Assembly (NCBI GenBank): GCA_958295805.1
Contig: OY282373.1
Span: 1,831,001 to 1,895,000 of the forward strand
DNA: 64,000 nucleotides
Reading direction: 5' to 3'
From: an uncultured Nitrospirales bacterium
Lineage (GTDB): Bacteria > Nitrospirota > Nitrospiria > Nitrospirales > UBA8639
Of the stretch, positions 27,245 through 35,014 are shown one piece after another. The position numbers were made by a program, and so were the translations under genes. Position 1 is the first letter of the stretch; every line of letters starts with the position of its first letter. The notes below the pieces were generated by a model, which was not told where the DNA came from, searched no databases, and saw only the letters and a program-made list of their open reading frames with translations.

Positions 27245-27283
27245 GACAACACCTTAGCAAGGTGTTGCACTTCGTTTGTGAAT
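26263..27283 (-). mobile_element. IS30 family insertion sequence, about 1.02 kb
   Basis: Terminal inverted repeats are readable at 26263-26284 and 27262-27283: both ends carry ATTCACA then, after four variable bases, AAGTGCAACAC. They enclose one IS30 transposase gene. The ends lie next to two GTCATTCCCG-type palindromes, consistent with IS30 elements choosing hairpin-like targets. No clear target duplication of 2-3 bases can be assigned. GC content of the transposase is higher than the neighbours. Confidence 0.85.
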
Positions 27284-27349
27284 TTAGAAAATCCAGGGGA
27301 AAGCCTAGGCGCCTCCGGCAGGTCTGTACACCGTGAGGGCTTTCCTGGA

Positions 27350-27367
27350 TTCCCGCCTTCGCGGGAA
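27350..27367. repeat. palindrome beside right IS end
   Basis: TTCCCGCCTTCGCGGGAA is an 18-base inverted repeat with a short loop, preceded by CTGGA, like the GGATTCCCGC-type intergenic repeats found dispersed in many genomes. A related hairpin closes the tandem array at 27592-27614. The whole gap from 27284 to 27727 contains only repeats; no gene is seen in it. Confidence 0.6.
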
Positions 27368-27422
27368 GGACAGAGGGGGCAGGGAAGGATAGAGAGGGGG
27401 AAAGAAGGCAAGGGGGAGGGGT

Positions 27423-27614
27423 CGGGATGCTACTGGCATTTCGGCTTCCCATTGGGAGTCCGGCTTCCCCCATTGTCATTCCCGCCGGCTTGCCCCCTGT
27501 CATTCCCGCCGGCTGCCCCTGTCATTCCTGCTGGCTGCCCCTGTCATTCCTGCTGGCTGCCCTCTGTCATTCCCGCTGGCTGCCCTCTGTCATTCCCGCA
27601 GTTTTTAGCGGGAA
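27423..27614. repeat. tandem array of 22-24 base units ending in a hairpin
   Basis: The array starts with the 18-base direct repeat shared with 26182-26199. From 27474 there are five consecutive units with consensus TGTCATTCCYGCYGGCTGCC and unit starts at 27474, 27498, 27520, 27542 and 27565. A sixth begins at 27588 and converts into a hairpin (ATTCCCGC paired with GCGGGAAT). Units differ by C/T changes, mostly in the middle. No spacers exist between the units, so it is not a CRISPR array; it looks like local amplification of the dispersed GTCATTCCCG palindrome. Confidence 0.8.
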
Positions 27615-27644
27615 TCCAGTGGAAGGGGCCAGGACGGCCGGCCC

Positions 27645-27680
27645 CCCTCACCCCTGCCCTCTCCCGCCAGGGGAGAGGGA
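27645..27680. repeat. CCCTCACCCC-type dispersed palindrome
   Basis: CCCTCACCCCTGCCC is followed by a CTCTCCC arm and a GGGAGAGGG arm. The same opening 15 bases and the same arms occur at 50298-50333 inside the Mod methyltransferase gene, so this is a dispersed repeat family in this genome. Confidence 0.7.
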
Positions 27681-27727
27681 GGAAGAAGGCCGGGGAGAGG
27701 GAAAAGGCTCAGCAGGGAGAGGGGAAG

Positions 27728-28162
27728 CTACAGACCGACCGTTTCTTTAATGTCTTGCCGAAGCTTGTCTTGTTCCTGGTGCATCCAGGATTCCAGGCGA
27801 GGGAAGAGGTGGGCTAACGTTCCTGTAAAGGGGTCAATCATCACGTCTCGACGCTCGTTAAAGAAGTTTTCTTCATTGGCGATTTCCAGCTTGCGGTCGC
27901 CAATCGCCCGTCCGAGTATTTGATTCACGCGCAGTTGCTGACCGGCGGTCCCGCCTGAAAGCTGCATGATGTTCGTTTTCAGCACGTCCAATTCTTCTTC
28001 CAGACCGATCTTTACGCGGATGCCCTGCGGGGTCGGCCAGTTGGGACGCTGGATGGAATAATCAAAGGACAACGCCGATTCTCTCGGCTCACGATAGGGT
28101 CCCATGACGTTCAGAATCGTATACGGTTCTGCCATGCTGCGCTCATCGGGCGAGACACCCAC
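27728..28162 (-). CDS. conserved-looking hypothetical protein, cytoplasmic
   Basis: A 144-residue soluble protein without membrane segments or recognised family. The middle is charged and helical (VKIGLEEELDVLKTNIMQL), with an acidic/basic C-terminal helix (ESWMHQEQDKLRQDIKETV). A second ATG at 28135 (MAEPYTILNVMG) is an equally possible start; neither has a good ribosome site. It begins nine bases after the rhodanese gene and probably shares its transcript. The DNA downstream is repeat-rich. Confidence 0.6.
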   Translation of the reverse strand: MGVSPDERSMAEPYTILNVMGPYREPRESALSFDYSIQRPNWPTPQGIRVKIGLEEELDVLKTNIMQLSGGTAGQQLRVNQILGRAIGDRKLEIANEENFFNERRDVMIDPFTGTLAHLFPRLESWMHQEQDKLRQDIKETVGL

Positions 28163-28170
28163 GTGACTCG

Positions 28171-28776
28171 CTATGCTTTGGATTGAATGTGGATCAATTC
28201 AACGTTTCCCGTGCCGCGAACGGGCCCCGTCCAGTTTTGAAACCCGTCATGCACGGTCACAAGATTCGCGTATCCCCGTCGGCTCAAAAAATCGCACGCC
28301 AGCCGGCTTCGTTCGCCTTGTCCGCAATACACGAGAATTCTGTCAACGTCCCTGGGTATTTCGTTTTGGAAACGGATTTCCAGTTGTTCAAGCGGGAGAT
28401 TTTTGGCTCCCGGGATATGACTTTTTGCAAACTCCCGTTGCGTTCGGACGTCAACGATCACAAGAGGTGACGACGCCTCGGAAGATTCGGGTTCGATCAT
28501 CTTCCGTGCTTCCTCGGCACTCGCTTGGTGATACAGCCGTCCCGTTTGAATCAGCGTCTGATCGGGTTCCCGTCCCGCTGCCAACTGGGCGAGTTGTAAT
28601 CGCAGAACCTCAATCGATTCAGTCTGCCGGCGGGTTGTTTCCCGAAATTCGCTCAGACCGTAATACTGCTGGCGAGTGATCGTTTCGACCTTTTGAGACA
28701 GAGCGCGGAAGCGCCACCAGAGCCATACCAGCCCTCCGGCCAGTATTCCACCGCCCGTCACCAACCAGAAATCCAT
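28171..28776 (-). CDS. membrane-anchored rhodanese-like protein
   Basis: A 201-residue protein: one N-terminal membrane helix (about 4-22, LVTGGGILAGGLVWLWW), a short coiled coil (residues 25-65), and a C-terminal rhodanese domain with VIVDVRTQREFAKSHIPGAKNLPL and the active-site loop VYCGQGERSR, whose Cys would carry the persulfide. The loop CGQGER is six residues, as in sulfurtransferases. The domain is likely cytoplasmic, held at the inner membrane. It precedes the hypothetical gene at 27728-28162. Confidence 0.88.
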   Translation of the reverse strand: MDFWLVTGGGILAGGLVWLWWRFRALSQKVETITRQQYYGLSEFRETTRRQTESIEVLRLQLAQLAAGREPDQTLIQTGRLYHQASAEEARKMIEPESSEASSPLVIVDVRTQREFAKSHIPGAKNLPLEQLEIRFQNEIPRDVDRILVYCGQGERSRLACDFLSRRGYANLVTVHDGFQNWTGPVRGTGNVELIHIQSKA

Positions 28777-28880
28777 GAGATCAGGTTTCGTCCAGAAATA
28801 CGTCGTGACACACGTGACGAACCGGACAAGAGAGGTAGTGAATCATTGAGAGCACGTGTGGCTGATTCATGCAGAAATGC

Positions 28881-28934
<54 letters not shown>

Positions 28935-28957
<23 letters not shown>

Positions 28958-30086
28958 ACACCATGACGTTTCTTGACTCCGTTCTAACCAGGGGCTCACA
29001 CGAGAATCCGTGTGCCTCCGCTACCGCCGGGTAGGTGATTGCCCCTCCGCGAACGTTGACTCCTCGGGCTAATCCGGGATCCGCCTGAAGAGCCGCGTCT
29101 CTCCCCATGTTGGCCAACCGGACTATAAAAGGTAGCGTCGCGTTGGTCAAGGCATACGTGGCGGTTTGCGGCACAATTCCAGGAATATTCGTGACCCCAT
29201 AATGCCGAACGCCCTCCACCTCAAAAATGGGATCGGAATGCGTGGTCGGTCTCGTCGTTTCAATACATCCTCCCTGATCAACCGCCACGTCCACGATCAA
29301 GGCTCCGTGTTTCATCGTCCTCACCATGGCCCGAGAGACCAGGACCGGGCTTCTGCTACCTTTCAGCATCGCGGCCCCAATCAACAAATCCGCCTGTTTC
29401 ACGGCTTCCTCAATCATGAGTCTCTGTGAGGCCAACGTCGTCACCCCGCGCTTAAACCGTTCGTGCAGGCTTTGCAGTTGGTGCAAATCATTGCCGATGA
29501 CCGTGACTCGGGCTCCCATCCCCAAAGCGGTTTCCACTGCGGCTGACCCTACTCCGCCGGCTCCGAGAATGACGACGTGACCGGGCAAGACGCCGGGAAC
29601 GCCACCCAACAGAATGCCCACTCCCCCGTGCGTACGTTCGAGAAAATGCGCCCCGATTTGAACGGCCATTTTCCCGGCAATGTGACTCATGGGTCGCAAC
29701 ATGGGCAAACGCCCCAACTCGTCTTCCGTCGTTTCATAGGCAATGGCGGTGCTCCCTGATTTTATCAAGGCTTCGGTTAAGGGCCGGGAGGCCGCCAAAT
29801 GCAGAAACGTAAAGAGCGTATGGCGAGGTTGAAAATGCGCCATCTCCGACAGAAGAGGCTCTTTCACCTTGAGGATCAATTCAGACTGATCGAACAGTTC
29901 ATCCTTGGTCGAAGCGATTCGAGCACCGACGGCGCGATACGAATCATTCTGAAAGGCGCTGCCTTCGCCGGCCCCGGTTTCAATCCACACCTCATGGCCG
30001 TTCCGTATGAGTTCATCAACGCCCGCTGGCGTGAGGGCCACGCGAAATTCATGGTCTTTGAGTTCTTTGGGAATACCGACGTTCAT
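28935..30086 (-). CDS. ald: alanine dehydrogenase
   Basis: NAD-dependent interconversion of alanine with pyruvate plus ammonia. It opens [20 protein letters not shown], with [10 protein letters not shown]-like [21 protein letters not shown], and the nucleotide-binding [57 protein letters not shown] is diagnostic. ATG at 30086 matches the family start. The protein runs about a dozen residues beyond the usual end, and its TAG stop (28935-28937) lies inside the tRNA-Pro gene, so the native stop may have been lost. It is monocistronic by context. Confidence 0.95.
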
Positions 30087-30243
30087 CTCAATCAAACCGG
30101 TTTGCTTTCCAGATCGCCTCTCTCGGCGAAACGACATCTATGCGGAATCCCATCCATGCCCGGAAGAACTGGACACTGGAAAGAACCCTCTTGTATCATA
30201 GCACGGTTTTGATTTTTGGTGAGACCTGAAAGGAGATCGGCGC

Positions 30244-30609
30244 GTGAGTGGATTCAAGCATCATATCTTTATCTGCATCAACCAACGCCCTAAAGGAGAT
30301 CCACGGGGATGTTGCGCGGACAATCGATCCGTGGAACTTCACGCCTTCTTCAAAAAGGAAGTTCAGCGGCTCGGGCTCAAAGGCGTGGTTCGCGCCAACA
30401 AGGCGGGATGCCTGGATCATTGCGAATATGGTCCGAGCGTCGTCATTTATCCGGAAGGGGTCTGGTATTGGGTGGGCAGTGAAGCCGACGTGACCGAAAT
30501 CATGGAACAACACGTGGTCAAGGGTGAACTGGTGGAACGCCTGTTGATGCCGGACCATGACGCGCCTCCGATCACACTCGAATCCCGTGCCACGGTCGTT
30601 TCCTCATAA
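30244..30609 (+). CDS. thioredoxin-like [2Fe-2S] ferredoxin
   Basis: A 121-residue protein from a GTG start with AAAGGAG upstream. HIFICINQRPKGDPRGCC supplies the first Cys ligands and GCLDHCEYGPSVVIYPEG the second pair, the pattern of thioredoxin-like 2Fe-2S ferredoxins (the Aquifex Fd4 / NuoE-like fold). VWYWVGSEADVTEIMEQHVVKGE follows, as in relatives. It should carry electrons in the cytoplasm; the partner is unknown. A hypothetical gene and a 4Fe-4S ferredoxin follow on the same strand. Confidence 0.9.
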   Translation: MSGFKHHIFICINQRPKGDPRGCCADNRSVELHAFFKKEVQRLGLKGVVRANKAGCLDHCEYGPSVVIYPEGVWYWVGSEADVTEIMEQHVVKGELVERLLMPDHDAPPITLESRATVVSS

Positions 30610-30679
30610 TCCTTCACGGTCACGCGACGAGACGATGCCGACTTCCTCATCGTAACATCCAAGCCTTTCAAGAGGACGC

Positions 30680-31096
30680 ATGTCAGCGAATGACGCCAAA
30701 TGGAAAGCGAATCAAGAGAAGGTCGCCTTCCTCAAACAGTTTCCCGGGTTACTTCATTCCTGGGACGAAATGGTCGGTCAGACGGTGGCGTCCGTCACCC
30801 CCATCGAACGGGGCGAGGGAACGGTGCTCACGCTCACGAACGGCACGTTTGCCATTGTGCCGACTCTGGCACCTGAGCCGAAACAACTCCGGGACGGCGT
30901 CACCACGGCTCGCGCTCGACTCGAACCCCTGTATCCCGACGCCTATGCCGAGTATGACGTCCTGGCCCAACGGGACGCACGCGCAACCCGAACGGCGAGA
31001 ATGGAAAACATCGTTGGGGCAATCCATAATAATCTGCAAGAGATTCCAGAGTTACAGGACCGAATTCGTTCACTCGTGAAGGAGTGGGATTCTTAG
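30680..31096 (+). CDS. hypothetical protein between two ferredoxin genes
   Basis: A 138-residue soluble protein, no family recognised. The N-terminus is helical (KWKANQEKVAFLKQFPGLL), the middle appears to be a small beta domain (GQTVASVTPIERGEGTVLTL, then NGTFAIVPTL), and the C-terminus is a long helical region (ENIVGAIHNNLQEIPEL). There are no cysteines, so it does not bind a cluster itself. Position between the 2Fe-2S and 4Fe-4S proteins, same strand, suggests a shared transcript. Confidence 0.7.
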   Translation: MSANDAKWKANQEKVAFLKQFPGLLHSWDEMVGQTVASVTPIERGEGTVLTLTNGTFAIVPTLAPEPKQLRDGVTTARARLEPLYPDAYAEYDVLAQRDARATRTARMENIVGAIHNNLQEIPELQDRIRSLVKEWDS

Positions 31097-31168
31097 ATTC
31101 TTACTATGCGACGCCCTGAACACATGTTGGATATGTTTTCAGGAGGGCTCTTTGAAGGAGTACAACCC

Positions 31169-31396
31169 ATGATGGTTACGCGGGATCATTTAGTTCGTCA
31201 TCCGGATCGTTGCACGCATAACGCGGTGTGTATCCCCGTGTGTCCCACCGGGGCCTGGTTATCCACCCCTCCCTATAAGTTCGACGAATCACGGTGCATG
31301 GAAACGTGCCGGGTGTGCCTGGATGCGTGTCCGACACAAGCCATTTATACCGTGTTTCGAAAGGGCGAAAAACTCATCGGCCCACGGGCCGAATAA
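31169..31396 (+). CDS. dicluster 4Fe-4S ferredoxin
   Basis: A 75-residue electron carrier. The cysteine patterns are CTHNAVCIPVCP and CMETCRVCLDACP, eight ligands for two clusters, although the first motif has four residues between Cys 1 and Cys 2 rather than two. The ATG at 31169 follows GAAGGAG with eight bases spacing, so it is preferred to the ATG at 31106, which has no ribosome site. Convergent with the squalene/phytoene synthase gene, four bases apart. Confidence 0.85.
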   Translation: MMVTRDHLVRHPDRCTHNAVCIPVCPTGAWLSTPPYKFDESRCMETCRVCLDACPTQAIYTVFRKGEKLIGPRAE

Positions 31397-31400
31397 CGAT

Positions 31401-32447
31401 TCACCCCATCCCCTTTCGGACGTGCCCCCAATACGCCGTGCCGGTGACCTTCCCGGCGCCGGTCATCGTCGTCGTCGCAATGATGCGATAAACTTCACAT
31501 CGAGAAATTTTCAACGGGTGAGCGGGATCTAAAACGTTGTCGCACGTCGTGAGCAGGCGCAGGGTTTTCAGGGCAATCAGAATCGGCCACATACAGGCTA
31601 AGCGCAGGCGGACTTCGAGGCCTGGAATGGCCATGGTATAGACCCAACCTTGATCCAGATGGGCCAGGGTTGTTCCTACCAACTGATGAAGAATGGGTCT
31701 GAATTTCGTCATGGCCGCCTTCTCCAGCAAGTCTCCGGGTTGTAAGCCCGCCGGCGCTAAGAATTCCAACGGGATATAACATCGCCCGCGGCGTAGATCC
31801 GTGGGAAGGTCTTTCAGAATATTGGTCAGTTGCAAGCCTTTGCCGAATCGAACGCCTATCTGCCGTTTGGCTTCACGGTTCCAGTGCCGACGTATACGCG
31901 ACAGATGGGCACACATGAGATCAGTCCAGAATTCGCCGACGCAACCCGCAACTTTGTAAATATAGTCATCCAGTTCTTCCATGGAAGACAGCGCGGTAAG
32001 CTGCGATTCCGACTCCCCCGGAAACCGATCCAAATCCATTTCCATGCCGCTGATGAGAACCGACAACACTTGGCGGATTGCCGCTCGATCATCGGCAGTC
32101 AAGCCCTGATACATCTGAAAGCAGGACGGAAGCTGCTCCAACAACGTCCGTTCACCCGGATGATTCTGACGTGGAGCCAGCATGGCTTGAATCGCCTCAA
32201 TCTCATCCCAGTCCAGATGGTCACGAACAAATTGACGCTTGAACCGGTGCAGAAACGTGACTCTGACGTTTCGGTCCACCTGCCCCGTATCTGCAATCGT
32301 ATCCGCGGCTCGTGCAAACAGATAGGCCAAACCCACTTGCTTCACCACGACGCGGGGCAAGACGGCCAACGTCAGATAAAACGAACGCGAGACCTGTCGT
32401 AAAATATCTCGCAATACATGTGTTTCAAGACGTTTCGACTGCATCAT
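31401..32447 (-). CDS. squalene/phytoene synthase family protein
   Basis: A 348-residue trans-isoprenyl diphosphate synthase of the squalene/phytoene class, which condenses two prenyl diphosphates head to head. The N-terminal VSRSFYLTLAVLPR is a family mark. The two Asp-rich Mg2+ sites are FARAADTIADT (first) and LQLTNILKDLPTDLRRGR (second), followed by CYIPLEFL. Likely product is squalene or dehydrosqualene for hopanoids or carotenoids; no other such genes are nearby. Its start overlaps the end of the upstream cupredoxin gene by four bases, so they are coupled. Confidence 0.9.
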   Translation of the reverse strand: MMQSKRLETHVLRDILRQVSRSFYLTLAVLPRVVVKQVGLAYLFARAADTIADTGQVDRNVRVTFLHRFKRQFVRDHLDWDEIEAIQAMLAPRQNHPGERTLLEQLPSCFQMYQGLTADDRAAIRQVLSVLISGMEMDLDRFPGESESQLTALSSMEELDDYIYKVAGCVGEFWTDLMCAHLSRIRRHWNREAKRQIGVRFGKGLQLTNILKDLPTDLRRGRCYIPLEFLAPAGLQPGDLLEKAAMTKFRPILHQLVGTTLAHLDQGWVYTMAIPGLEVRLRLACMWPILIALKTLRLLTTCDNVLDPAHPLKISRCEVYRIIATTTMTGAGKVTGTAYWGHVRKGMG

Positions 32448-32896
32448 CTTCCTTCAGCCAGAACTTCGATCCGGCCTTCCATGCCCTCTTCACGATGACT
32501 GGGGAAAAACAGCAACTGTTTATCGCAAAAGAACGTGTAGGTTCCCGGGGTACTCAGCAAAAACCGAACGCTGACGCTCTCCCCGGCACTCACGTTGACG
32601 TTCACGGGCACCTCCATGCTCGGCGCATCGATGACGACGTTATGCGGGGTCAGAAAACTCTGGTTTTCAAGATGAAGTTCGACCGGCACGTCCGCCCGAA
32701 TCCTGAGATGATGGGGCGTAAAGGAATAACTGTCCAGAACAATGCTTGCCCGCTGCACTCCGTCTGCGTCCGGCTCAAGAACGATGACGTCGTTACCGGC
32801 GTTCGCAGGCACAACGCCTGAAAAAACAACCAGGACCACGCAACCGATCAGCCCGACCATCCACGGACGAATTTCAGGGAGGGAAATCATTCTCAT
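32444..32896 (-). CDS. exported cupredoxin-domain protein
   Basis: A 150-residue protein with a signal peptide (VGLIGCVVLVVFSGVVPANA, cleaved before GND) and a single cupredoxin fold. Type 1 copper ligands are visible as the His in LTPHNVV, the Cys in YTFFCDKQ, then His in FPSHREEGM and the Met in the same segment. The spacing Cys-x8-10-His is longer than in plastocyanin. It would sit in the periplasm as an electron carrier or copper-binding protein. It is the first gene of a two-gene unit with the squalene/phytoene synthase. Confidence 0.82.
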   Translation of the reverse strand: MRMISLPEIRPWMVGLIGCVVLVVFSGVVPANAGNDVIVLEPDADGVQRASIVLDSYSFTPHHLRIRADVPVELHLENQSFLTPHNVVIDAPSMEVPVNVNVSAGESVSVRFLLSTPGTYTFFCDKQLLFFPSHREEGMEGRIEVLAEGR

Positions 32897-33071
32897 CTTG
32901 ACTCAAAAAAAGACGATATTATAGAACAAATCATTGGAAATGTAGATGGGACCGAGAAACGCCGTCACGCACCGTCCCGTTGCACGTGACATTGTTCTAG
33001 ACGTGGCACTGTGATTTCGCTGAGGATCATCGCTTACCCGGAAACAACGCGAGGTTTTAGAGGAGGAACCC

Positions 33072-33956
33072 ATGAAAAACCTGAAAGGCATCGGCTTGCT
33101 GCTGCTGTCCAATATTCTGATCTTTATCACCCTGTCCGTCACCTTCACGATTCTGTCGGAAGTGGTGCTCCCCGCCTTCGGGATCGACCTGCGCGGATCG
33201 ATCGTGCATCAGGATCTCTTGTGGGCCTTCGTCATTGGATTCGGCGGCGCGTTTATCAGCTTGGCGTTTTCCAAACAAATGGCGCGAGCCATGCTGGATT
33301 GCCGGCAGATCACCCAACCGCGCAATCACGCCGAAGGACTCCTCTATGAAACGGTACAAAAAATCGCCAATCGGTTGACGATTTCCACGCCGGAAGTGTG
33401 GATTTACGACTCGCCGGATCCCAATGCCTTTGCCACGGGGCCGTCGAAAAACAACTCGATGATTGCCGTCTCCACCGGCCTGCTGAACAATCTGAATGAA
33501 AATGAAGTACGGGCCGTCCTGGCTCATGAGATGGGCCACGTCTACAACGGCGACATGTTTACCACGACGGTGCTCGCGGGCTTGATGAATACCTTCGTCC
33601 ATTTCATCAGCAGGATGGTCTATCGACACGTAGCCGAACGCAATGCCATGTTGGCGCTCGGCGTCTACTTTTTTCTGCAAATTGTCCTGTCGATCCTCGC
33701 GATGATTCCCATCAGTTGGTGGTCACGACGCCGGGAATTTTCCGCTGACAGGTTTGCCGCCAATACGGTAGGCAAAGACCACATGATCTCAGCCCTGCAA
33801 TCGATTGGTCGGTGGGTGAATCAAGTCCAATATCAGTATCAAACGGAAGACGCCCTCGCGACCATGAAAATCTCTGGGAAAACTCGAAGTTTCATGCAAG
33901 TCTTTTCCACGCACCCTCCCATTGAAGCTCGAGTCGCCGCCTTGCAGAAGCTGTAA
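33072..33956 (+). CDS. htpX: membrane metalloprotease HtpX (M48)
   Basis: A 294-residue inner-membrane zinc protease for membrane protein quality control. It has N-terminal helices (LLLLSNILIFITLSVTF-like and a second at about 35-55), then the family segment PNAFATGPSKNNSMIAVSTGLL, the HEMGHVYNGD zinc motif (HExxH), two further helices and REFSADRFAA with the third ligand Glu. GAGGAGGAAC directly before the ATG is a strong ribosome site. A hairpin terminator follows. Confidence 0.95.
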   Translation: MKNLKGIGLLLLSNILIFITLSVTFTILSEVVLPAFGIDLRGSIVHQDLLWAFVIGFGGAFISLAFSKQMARAMLDCRQITQPRNHAEGLLYETVQKIANRLTISTPEVWIYDSPDPNAFATGPSKNNSMIAVSTGLLNNLNENEVRAVLAHEMGHVYNGDMFTTTVLAGLMNTFVHFISRMVYRHVAERNAMLALGVYFFLQIVLSILAMIPISWWSRRREFSADRFAANTVGKDHMISALQSIGRWVNQVQYQYQTEDALATMKISGKTRSFMQVFSTHPPIEARVAALQKL

Positions 33957-33983
33957 ACCCTTCATTCGGCACATGGTGTTTGG

Positions 33984-34018
33984 CTGCTCGTCTATTGACA
34001 ATAGACGGGCAGGGTTTT
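33984..34018 (+). terminator. Rho-independent terminator after htpX
   Basis: CTGCTCGTCTATTG (33984-33997) pairs with CAATAGACGGGCAG (33999-34012), 13 of 14 positions, followed by GGTTTT. Long stem plus T-run immediately after the htpX stop codon. Confidence 0.75.
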
Positions 34019-34096
34019 CACCCATTCATAACGTTTTGGCACGGTATTGGCGTATAAAATTGCGAGTAGCTAAGCTTCAATCAAGAGGAAATCCAG

Positions 34097-34354
34097 ATGA
34101 GTGCCGATACTGTTGTACGTGCTCGGATCGATAGCGACACCAAAGCACGAGCTACGGAAACCCTTCAAGCCATGGGCTTGTCGGTATCCGATGCGATTCG
34201 CTTGCCGTTGCCGCGAATGGCGGATGAGAAACGGCTGCCGTTCACGGTCCAAGTTCCGAATGCGACCACACTTCAAGCCATGAAGGAATTGAACGAGGGT
34301 ACGGCCAGACGGTTCAACGGCGCCAAGGAACTGTTCCAGGATCCGGGTGTCTGA
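34097..34354 (+). CDS. RelB/DinJ-type antitoxin (orphan)
   Basis: An 85-residue ribbon-helix-helix antitoxin. The N-terminal VVRARIDSDTKARATETLQAMGLSVSDAIRL-type segment is the RelB/DinJ DNA-binding signature, followed by an unstructured toxin-binding tail (LPFTVQVPNATTLQAMKEL). AGAGGAAATCC upstream is a good ribosome site. One base after its stop a reading frame begins GTG and stops after seven codons, so the cognate RelE/YafQ-type toxin has been lost. It may still act as a repressor or neutralise related toxins. Confidence 0.85.
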   Translation: MSADTVVRARIDSDTKARATETLQAMGLSVSDAIRLPLPRMADEKRLPFTVQVPNATTLQAMKELNEGTARRFNGAKELFQDPGV

Positions 34355-34355
34355 C

Positions 34356-34379
34356 GTGCTGATTCCGGTTCGAGAATGA
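34356..34379 (+). pseudogene. seven-codon stub of the cognate toxin
   Basis: The GTG at 34356, one base after the antitoxin stop, encodes VLIPVRE then TGA. RelE/YafQ-type toxins paired with RelB/DinJ antitoxins often start with a similar short strand (M-L-x-P-V-R). The remainder of the toxin is absent: the PAP2 gene ends at 34387 on the other strand. This identification is by position and a seven-residue resemblance only. Confidence 0.45.
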
Positions 34380-34386
34380 AAGCCCG

Positions 34387-34929
34387 TCAAGCCGCGTGCT
34401 CTTTTCCGTACCACGGTAGTTTCAGCACGAGATAGCCGATGGTCATCCCCAACGTGCCGCCAAGCGACCAGCCTGCGATCACGTCCGTTGGATAGTGCGC
34501 CCCAAGATACACGCGGGACAGACCGACGAGAACCATGAACGCGCCCACGACCCACCGCGTGGAGGGGAACAACACCCACAGGAAAGCCGCAGCCGTCGCG
34601 GCATTCAACGCATGATTGGAAGGCAAGCTGAAGGTGCCGCCGCACTGGTCCAATGCGTTGACACCCAGAAACACCTGACAGGGCCGAGGACGAGCCACCC
34701 AGAGTTTGATTTGAGCCCCCAGGAAATCTCCCGCGCCGATGAGCAAACCCAGGACGGACGCAGCCAGCACGCCCTGACGCCAATCAACCCACACGCGATA
34801 GGCCAGATACCCCACGGCCAACGCGATAAAATTTCGAGGCCGTGAACACTGCACCATCAACCAATCCAAGGCCGTTGATTGACCGACCCATCCATTGACG
34901 GCGTGAAACAAGGCGGTATCCCAATCCAC
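34387..34929 (-). CDS. PAP2 family phosphatase, membrane bound
   Basis: A 180-residue integral membrane phosphatase with five to six hydrophobic helices. The three acid-phosphatase motifs are KLWVARPRP (KxxxxxxRP), PSNHALNA (PSxH) and SRVYLGAHYPTDV (SRxxxxxHxxxD). Substrates in this family include undecaprenyl pyrophosphate, phosphatidic acid and lipid A phosphates; the substrate here is not readable. It stands between the orphan antitoxin and tatD, convergent with the former. Confidence 0.92.
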   Translation of the reverse strand: MDWDTALFHAVNGWVGQSTALDWLMVQCSRPRNFIALAVGYLAYRVWVDWRQGVLAASVLGLLIGAGDFLGAQIKLWVARPRPCQVFLGVNALDQCGGTFSLPSNHALNAATAAAFLWVLFPSTRWVVGAFMVLVGLSRVYLGAHYPTDVIAGWSLGGTLGMTIGYLVLKLPWYGKEHAA

Positions 34930-35014
34930 TCGCTGACAACTCCTGCTGATCTTCTTACACGATGAATGATATAGTCGTCTTCTCCGAAGATTTGACCACG
35001 GAAAGGAACGCGTT

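Noticed and set aside
27474-27614. Possible CRISPR array
   Set aside because: Units abut without spacers, are only 22-24 bases long and no cas genes are nearby.
30680-31096. Third Fe-S protein in the ferredoxin cluster
   Set aside because: The product has no cysteines.
33984-34018. Riboswitch or attachment site after htpX
   Set aside because: A perfect-looking stem followed by a T-run is explained by a Rho-independent terminator.
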